Below are positions 58,101 through 64,000 of a stretch of 64,000 nucleotides of DNA, piece by piece. The number at the start of each line of letters is the position of its first letter. Position 1 is the stretch's first letter. The stretch comes from Salminus brasiliensis (Eukaryota; Chordata; Actinopteri; Characiformes; Bryconidae). The DNA is taken from contig NC_132880.1 of NCBI RefSeq assembly GCF_030463535.1, forward strand, positions 41,421,842-41,485,841, written 5' to 3'. A model generated the notes under the pieces. It saw only the letters and a program-made list of their open reading frames with translations. It did not search any database and was not told the DNA's origin. The position numbers were made by a program, and so were the translations under genes.

Positions 58101-60356
58101 CTACGATGTCTTATTGTTCTATTAATTTATACTTCAGAATATTACTGTTTCTTTCTATGGTACCCAGTCCTCTGAACACCCCACTGCAGTGTATAGAACT
58201 GGCTAACTGCAGCCTTGGCCCAGTGGACATGGCTTACCTGGCCAACAGCCTGCACAGCGAGTTCATAGTAAAGCTGGACCTGAGTGGCCATGTGGTGGCT
58301 GACCTCTTTCCCAACACCTTCCGTAAACTGCTGCATCGCTGCTCAGCCACACTCACCAGTCTGGGTCTGGAGGAGTGTGGCCTGGCAGATGAGAGCTTGG
58401 ATCTCCTCACCCAGGCGCTAGCACCTTGCCGTGGCCTGCAAGAGCTCAAGATCCTGGGCAACCCACTGACCACTGGAGCACTGCGCCACCTCTTCAACAT
58501 GCTGGCACAAGACTACCCAGCTTTGAGGTAAAAGCGTCTAGCACATATCCTCTCAAATATCTGTTTTTACAGGGACCATAATGTAAATTTCACCCCACTT
58601 CATTGCTTATGTAGGTCCAATAAACAGTCATAACCCATACTTACCTGATAATCAAACCCAAAGATCAAACCCCAATCTGAAACAGATAACAGATCAAACA
58701 TCCCCTGGCTTTTTAAACAGTAACAGACCTTAAATATTACACACTTGGACTTCTGTACCTAGTCCAGCTCTACACCACACACATACATTCTTAAACAGGC
58801 TGTTTTGACACTGTGCCTTTGAGACTGATATATAAAACAATTCCCTCTTTTCTGATTGGCTGCCTTAATTGCACCTAATTTGAACATCTTTTAAATACGA
58901 AAGAATATGCGTTTATAAATAATGTGTTATTTTATATACACCTGCCTTGGAGATTTCCCCCTATTATTGTTAATATAATTTGGCTTTTGTGAAAACATAT
59001 TTCTACAAAGTAATTTCAATAAAACAAAATAGAATGTAAAACCCTCTTCAAAAGTGACTAAAATTCAGGCCGAGACAATTGGTGCTAGCATTCTCTCAGT
59101 TAGTGAAATTAGGGTCAGTAAATGTGTCTCAAGTGACTGTAATATACCTGTCTGGAAGGTCTAGTCACTGGTTAATCAGTATTCCTGGCAGCATTCCTAC
59201 AAATACACCATGAAAACAACGAAAAAAAACCCTCCACACAACTCAGAGAAAAGCATATTAACGAGCATAATTTAAAGGACAGATCCAAATCACTGAACAT
59301 CCCCTGAATTTCAGTTAAATCAATCATTAAGAAAAGGAGATAAGATAATCCTTTATTAGTCCCACAGGGGAAATTCTCAAAAGCAGGGCTTGTCCGGGAT
59401 ATATATGGAATATATCTGTCCTCACAAACTGACAATAATCATGCAGAAAAGAGTCTAGTGAGGGAGGCCACCAAGACACCCATGTCTACTAGCTAGACTA
59501 CTTGCACCAATTGTCTGAACTGCTGTTGAATTAGGTCGGTCACTGTAATTAATGAATATTTATGCGGTCACTATGTTTTATAAATAAAGGCTTAATTATG
59601 TTGACCATTATTCCATATATTAAAACAATAAAAGGGGGTAAGCACTGTACAATAACTTATAGATTCATAGATTGTATATGTATGTAAATATGTTAATTTA
59701 AACAGTCTAGAGACCAGTTTATATTGGATCACTACACAGTATTTTCATCCAACATTTTAAGGGTCTTTCCAAGATTTTAGACTGTAGATTATGTAATGTA
59801 ATTATCTATAGTTCTCTACCACCAGATTTAATCACAGATTTGATCATTTACAGCTTTGTTCATCATGACTTTTTTCTTCATATTTTTGACACGGCTGTCG
59901 AATGTTAAAGTTGATCAATGCATTCATTAGAAGGGGTGGCCACCTCATACAGTGTATGAATAAATAATACACCATTTAAAAAAAAAATGAGTACAGTGCA
60001 TAGTATACTTGATATACTTTTGGGTACTTGTCATTATTAGGTATATAGAGCTACCAGTTCCTCGCGACTGTTACTCTGAAGATGTAACCTACCCTCTGGA
60101 TGATTCCACACTGCTGAATTATGATCAGGAGAAGTTCAACCAGGCCAGAACAGAACTGGTAGGCATCCTGGAAAGAGCTGGGAAAGGACATGTGAATGTA
60201 TGCTCACCATTGTTTGGTGCCTATGACCCAGACATCCGTGAGACAAGTAATGAGCTTGGAGTTTCCATACTGCACTCCTTTAATAGCATCATAGGAAACT
60301 TTATTAGCACTGTGGTGAACGTTAACGAAAGGAGAGAGCGAGGCCTGAAGGAGTAA
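55113..60356 (+). CDS. lrrc14b: LRRC14B, leucine-rich repeat-containing protein 14B
   Basis: Three coding exons, 55113-56017, 58168-58527 and 60041-60356, join to 526 codons plus TAA (I recall 514 aa in human). The start [13 protein letters not shown] matches the family's beginning, followed by [14 protein letters not shown] and the conserved [13 protein letters not shown] in exon 1. Leucine-rich repeats run from about residue 190 to 430, for example [40 protein letters not shown] and LKILGNPL. The C-terminus has [28 protein letters not shown] and a final helix. No signal peptide or membrane segment is visible. LRRC14B belongs to the PRAME/LRRC14 group. Its biochemical role is poorly known and expression is mainly in muscle and heart. 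The closely related LRRC14 is excluded by the better match to the 14B N-terminus and the three-exon layout. Neighbours: nkd2-like upstream and uqcrb tail to tail downstream. Confidence 0.95.
56115..56510 (-). mobile_element. Tc1-like MITE, about 396 bp, full length
   Basis: One end reads 'acactacatgtccaaatttc' and the other 'caggtgtcccaatactttcg'. Both match the family termini seen at 39340-39657 in reverse. It lies in lrrc14b intron 1. Confidence 0.7.
57641..57980 (+). mobile_element. Tc1-like MITE copy, right end lost
   Basis: It starts 'tacactatatggacaaaagt' and 'attgggtcacctgctcattc' and runs through 'gactagacaagctatgtgtg'. The last 40-50 bp of the family are missing. It is the second copy in lrrc14b intron 1, opposite in orientation to the one at 56115. 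Confidence 0.7.
59338..59400 (+). repeat. LINE-type 3' tail fragment
   Basis: 'gataatcctttattagtccc' and 'acaggggaaattc' form a tail motif I know from fish non-LTR elements. It lies in lrrc14b intron 2. Confidence 0.55.
59912..59955 (+). repeat. 3' tip of the Tc1-like MITE family
   Basis: 'aatgcattcattagaagggg' and 'tggccacc...acagtgta' match the right end of the 39340-39657 element with a short deletion. Only the tip is left. Confidence 0.5.
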
Positions 60357-60551
60357 GAGTGAGTGAAATTGCAGTAGTTTAGTTCTGGTCCTACCTAAAA
60401 GAGAAGCAAAAACCTTTGTGGTGTACTTATTTCTTGTACTATTTGTTGTACTATAGCTGTTTTCCTTGTGTTGCAGGACAGCAGAATGTGATTTTGCATG
60501 CCTCAGTATATAATTTGAAAGTGTGTAAGAAAATGGTAAAAAAGAGCTGCT

Positions 60552-60568
60552 ATTAAACCTCTATTAAA
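60552..60568 (+). terminator. lrrc14b polyadenylation signals
   Basis: Two ATTAAA hexamers at 60552-60557 and 60563-60568, about 200 nt after the stop, lie in the 453-bp gap between the lrrc14b and uqcrb stop codons. Confidence 0.5.
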
Positions 60569-60706
60569 CTGGTTTTCTTAAAAAGAGTGTATTACAAATG
60601 TGAACACTTCATTTGAAAAGATTATGGGTTTCCAAAACAATGCAGTAATGGTTAAATTAAGCAATTTGAGAAGACCAAACAATCAGAAAAAATCAGAAAA
60701 GGAAAT

Positions 60707-60712
60707 TTTAAT
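60707..60712 (-). terminator. uqcrb polyadenylation signal
   Basis: ATTAAA on the minus strand, about 100 nt downstream of the uqcrb stop codon. Confidence 0.5.
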
Positions 60713-60809
60713 GAGTACAGAGACTGAACAACTGATAAACATAATCTTAAATACAAGACAGCAGACATCACACCAATGAGCAGGATTTCACCTCATCCTG
60801 TTCATTCGA

Positions 60810-63259
60810 TTATGGCTGCCACTGTTCTTTCTCTTTCCTTTCACGGATAACCTCCTTCACGTAGGGTTCAAGGTAAGGCATATCCTACAGGGCACACAGA
60901 TACACAGAGTGTGAGTTTCAGTCATGACTATTAGATAGATCTTCCTACACTAATGTTCAGGTAGTAAACACCTGAAACCTGAACACAAGGTGTGAACCCA
61001 AGCCCCCTTTTTCAGTACTGTTTTAAACAATGCCTTTGCCGATCTCACCTCACCACTCACCTCACAATCTCAGCTTAAAGCCCTAGGGAACATTTTTGTA
61101 TAATATTAAACTTGGGTGTCATCTTTATAGTTTACTGAGATTTTGATATCTTCACCATGACTACGTGCCGTGCCAGCAGGGCGGGGTATGCATAGGCGGG
61201 CCATGGATCACGCTGGCTACGGTGCTACATCAGGACCTCCTATCCTTCCTAGTTAGCAGCCATGACGGATGCCGTCCAGAAGGTGACAACAGGAAACGCA
61301 GGGCAGACGCTCCACTAGTCACGGCTTGAGCTTTAACTTGCTAGGTTAAGCTTTAGCTCTCCAGGTTGCTCAGACTCAAACAGGGCAAAGCCATATTAGC
61401 CTTGTGATTGGTCAGGGTTACGCTGACAGAAACCTGACCCACTTTTTGACCCACACAAGATGGCAGAAAAATGACATTGCTTATGTGAGCACCATTTAGC
61501 TCCAGTTAGCACTGGTCCTTCTCTCTCAAATTCCTGTTCCTGTGCAGTTCCTAAAAAATATATACATATTCCCTACCTCCTCAAATTTCGTCCACTGATC
61601 TTTCGGAAGAATCTGCTGCTTCATGGAGAGGTCAAGAGCCCTCTTGATGCGAAAAATGCGGTCATTGTAGACTGACTCCGGAAGGCGGAGAATAGCCTCC
61701 TTCACATCCTGGTTCTCATAAACAGTATCGTCTCGCATTAGACCTGAAAAGCATAAAATTACATGACATGATTTTTCCATACTGGGACCTTGGAGAATAG
61801 TTACAAATGTCAACACTCAAGAGAGAACTTTACTGACCAAGCTTGTTAAACCCGGAGGCATTGTAGTACCACTTCCTGAAGCCCAGAAAGAGCCTGCCAG
61901 TAGCTGTTTTGGGAACAGAAAGCAGAAATTGTTACAAATAGAAATCAAAATGTGGATCACTGAAAAGACTGTTAGTAATGGACACATAACAACCATCAAA
62001 TTCATACACACTTAAGCTGAAAACAGTAACTTTACGGCACAGGTACAGAACAGATGTACAATTTTAAACTGTAACCGGCAGATTATTGCTGCTAACCGTG
62101 ACCGGTTCTCAGACAATTCGTTATATTTGATCTGTTACACTTCTGATGTAAATAGTGGCAGCTCAATAAAAGCACTTGGGTTGTATTTGTATGCTGTTGT
62201 ACTGTTAGCTGTAGTGTATGAACAGCTCTGCCCTTCCTGTGGCAGACTAAAGTTTATTCCCTGGCCAGACAAGCACACCACACGACACCAAAGTGCCTGG
62301 TCGAGACTCCTGATGCTATATCCCCCTTCTTGTGCAACATTATACAGATGTAAGCTCAAACACCATTTGTATTTGAATTATTATTATATAAAAATAAAAG
62401 TACTGCCACAATATACAATGCATCCCAAGTAAATAATAAGGAACAAAAGCCTAATAAAGGCCAGCTGTGGTGGGAAAAAACACACTGGAACAGTGTAATA
62501 AGGCAGCTAATAAAAGTCTTGCCACTAAAAGGCTTTATTATTAGGCTACATAGACTTTCAGTGTCTTGGCAAAACCAAAGAAGCCGTACTAGACATGATT
62601 TACTGACTACACTAAGTGGTGCCTGTAGTGGGGGCTCAGTGGTGGAGGCATTGGGTTATTGATCACAGGGTTGTAGTCCACTAAGCCGCCACTGCTGGGC
62701 CCTTAACCATCTCTATTCCAGGGTTCCTGTACCATGGCTGCCCCAGCACTCCTGTACAAGTATAAATAACAAGTCAGGGCACATGGTTAGGCAAGACCCA
62801 GTCATTTAGAGTTAGACTACTAATAACCTTCATCAGAACACAGGGCCACAGATGGGTTGTAAGATATCCATCTTACATTATTCGCACCCAAAGCCAGTAA
62901 AGACAAGGCTTGGCTACCTTACTGGCTAAAAGGCATCTGAAGGTGTCATTAGCTGGTTTGGACGAAACACTGCGGCGCTATCACGTACAAAACGACCTCA
63001 GCTGAGAGGAGAGCAGAGGAGAGCAGAGGAGAGCAGAGAGAGGCGCTGCGAGCTCCCTGATCTGGGGGACAGTCTGTAGAGGACACGGCGTTGAGGACTA
63101 AGAGGACAGAGCGGAGACACGCACGACCCCAGTAAACCCCCCGAGCGGACAGCCACGGCATCCACCTTCAGAACAAACCCACTCTAGACCTCAGCCACGG
63201 CGTCTTATCCCGAATCACCCACAAATACCACAATTATTACCTGGTGCCTTGGACGCCAT
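60810..63259 (-). CDS. uqcrb: UQCRB, cytochrome b-c1 complex subunit 7
   Basis: Four exons on the minus strand, in transcript order 63259-63241, 61903-61838, 61743-61577 and 60884-60810, join to 108 codons plus TAA (111 aa in human, as I recall). The start MASKAPA is followed by [20 protein letters not shown], a near-invariant family block, then [39 protein letters not shown] and a charged C-terminal helix with [19 protein letters not shown]. This small nuclear-encoded subunit of mitochondrial complex III sits on the matrix side and helps assemble the complex around cytochrome b. Like its relatives it shows no classical cleaved presequence. Intron 2 (61744-61837) is only 94 bp. The gene converges on lrrc14b with 453 bp between stop codons. 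Identity is strong; the 19-nt first coding exon rests on splice site and phase. Confidence 0.96.
62619..62770 (+). repeat. SINE-like repeat in uqcrb intron 1
   Basis: 'gtgggggctcagtggtggag' (A-box-like), 'cagggttgtagtcca' (B-box-like), then 'ccactgctgggcccttaacc' and 'accatggctgccccagcact', shared with the repeats at 2485 and 52195. Confidence 0.6.
63001..63040. repeat. Short 10-bp tandem repeat
   Basis: Three to four copies of 'gaggagagca' lie within 220 bp upstream of uqcrb exon 1 as drawn, inside its first intron. Confidence 0.7.
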
Positions 63260-63420
63260 CTTCGGTGTCGGAGAGAGCAGCAGAGGACTGTGGGAGCTGT
63301 GACGTTACCGACCTCAACCAATACCAGCGATTTGTGAGGGTGCGTGACGTCACCCCCCCAGGGTCGGTGTCTTTTAACCCTTAAAAGCCTGAAAATGCAA
63401 ATTATCTAAAACTGGAGTGT
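63260..63420 (-). promoter_or_regulatory. uqcrb: uqcrb promoter
   Basis: Upstream of the uqcrb ATG are a perfect CRE palindrome TGACGTCA (63345-63352), a half site TGACGTTA (63299-63306) and a CCAAT box (63319-63323). CREB/ATF-type regulation is common for respiratory-chain genes, but it is inferred here. Confidence 0.55.
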
Positions 63421-63432
63421 TTAAATTATTTA

Positions 63433-63465
<33 letters not shown>

Positions 63466-64000
63466 GCGTATTTAAAATAAATAAATAATTTAATTAATTA
63501 TTTTATGAGCATATTTGATGGTAGGTTGCAGGTTTTTTTTTAAAACAAACTAAAACATATAGAATACAATATTGTTTAACCTCTTATACCTTTTTTTACT
63601 CAAGAATTTATGTTTCTGGTGCATGCAGTGCACAAATAATTCACCAGGAAACAGCAAACACACAGCTGATTTTGTTATCTTATTATATAGCAAAATATAG
63701 CTACATTTTATTTTTCATTGAATGTATTATACATCATTGTTAGCAATTATAATATAATTATAATATTAATTATTTAATATGCACCTGGTTTTACATTTTT
63801 AAGACCCAAGCATGTTTTATTTCTTGCTGTAGGAATTGATATGTGTGCTCTGCCAGATTAACATCCCATCACCAACAAGCTGGTCTATTAGAATTGTCCA
63901 GTCAGCTCTGTCAGGGTCTCTGTGTTCTTGAAAAGGGTTATATAAGTTTCATGTATTATTATTGTTGTTAATATTATTTTACACATACATATGGGTCTGT
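63421..64000. other. Intergenic DNA at the right edge
   Basis: AT-rich, with an (AAT)n microsatellite at about 63432-63462. I see no exon on either strand. Confidence 0.6.

Overview
The window is nuclear DNA from a ray-finned fish, most likely an otophysan teleost (characin, catfish or a relative; this is inferred). It has vertebrate genes with GT-AG introns, AT-rich intergenic DNA, long (CA)n, (TA)n and (TC)n microsatellites, and many Tc1/mariner, hAT and tRNA-derived repeats of kinds common in fish. I see no bacterial, viral or CRISPR-type system.

Layout: 1-9767 is intergenic or promoter DNA upstream of ankib1, with several repeat insertions and no gene I can support. 9860-28091 (+) is a complete 19-coding-exon ankib1, an RBR E3 ubiquitin ligase. 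28092-33146 is ankib1 3' UTR plus intergenic DNA carrying a clear non-autonomous hAT element. 33147-34624 (+) is gatad1 (5 coding exons). 36496-36822 is a CCAAT-box-rich promoter, and 37068-51109 (+) is a naked-cuticle gene, nkd2-like (10 coding exons, with a 10.5 kb third intron). 51110-55112 is intergenic, with a tRNA-Lys pseudogene and repeats. 55113-60356 (+) is lrrc14b (3 coding exons). 60810-63259 (-) is uqcrb (4 exons), tail to tail with lrrc14b. The rest is the uqcrb promoter and AT-rich intergenic DNA.

Every exon was placed by hand from splice sites and reading phase, and each gene joins into one open frame: ankib1 1054 aa, gatad1 244 aa, nkd2-like 393 aa, lrrc14b 526 aa, uqcrb 108 aa. 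The genes do not form a pathway. ankib1 is a ubiquitin ligase, gatad1 a chromatin reader subunit, nkd2 a Dishevelled-binding Wnt antagonist, lrrc14b an LRR protein of muscle and heart, and uqcrb a subunit of respiratory complex III. From memory of the human map, ankib1-gatad1 are neighbours on 7q21, nkd2 and lrrc14b both lie on 5p15, and uqcrb is on 8q22, so the window joins blocks that are separate in human.

The most interesting non-genic features are a 157-bp near-perfect hairpin (6554-6710), a foldback element with about 90-bp arms (10453-11087), a hAT-like MITE with a near-perfect 8-bp target duplication (29206-30029), two opposed internally deleted copies of one Tc1-like family, one with a nested insertion, an E-box/MEF2 pair upstream of lrrc14b, and a CCAAT cluster bracketed by a perfect 15-bp inverted repeat upstream of nkd2. 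I found no convincing undescribed system.
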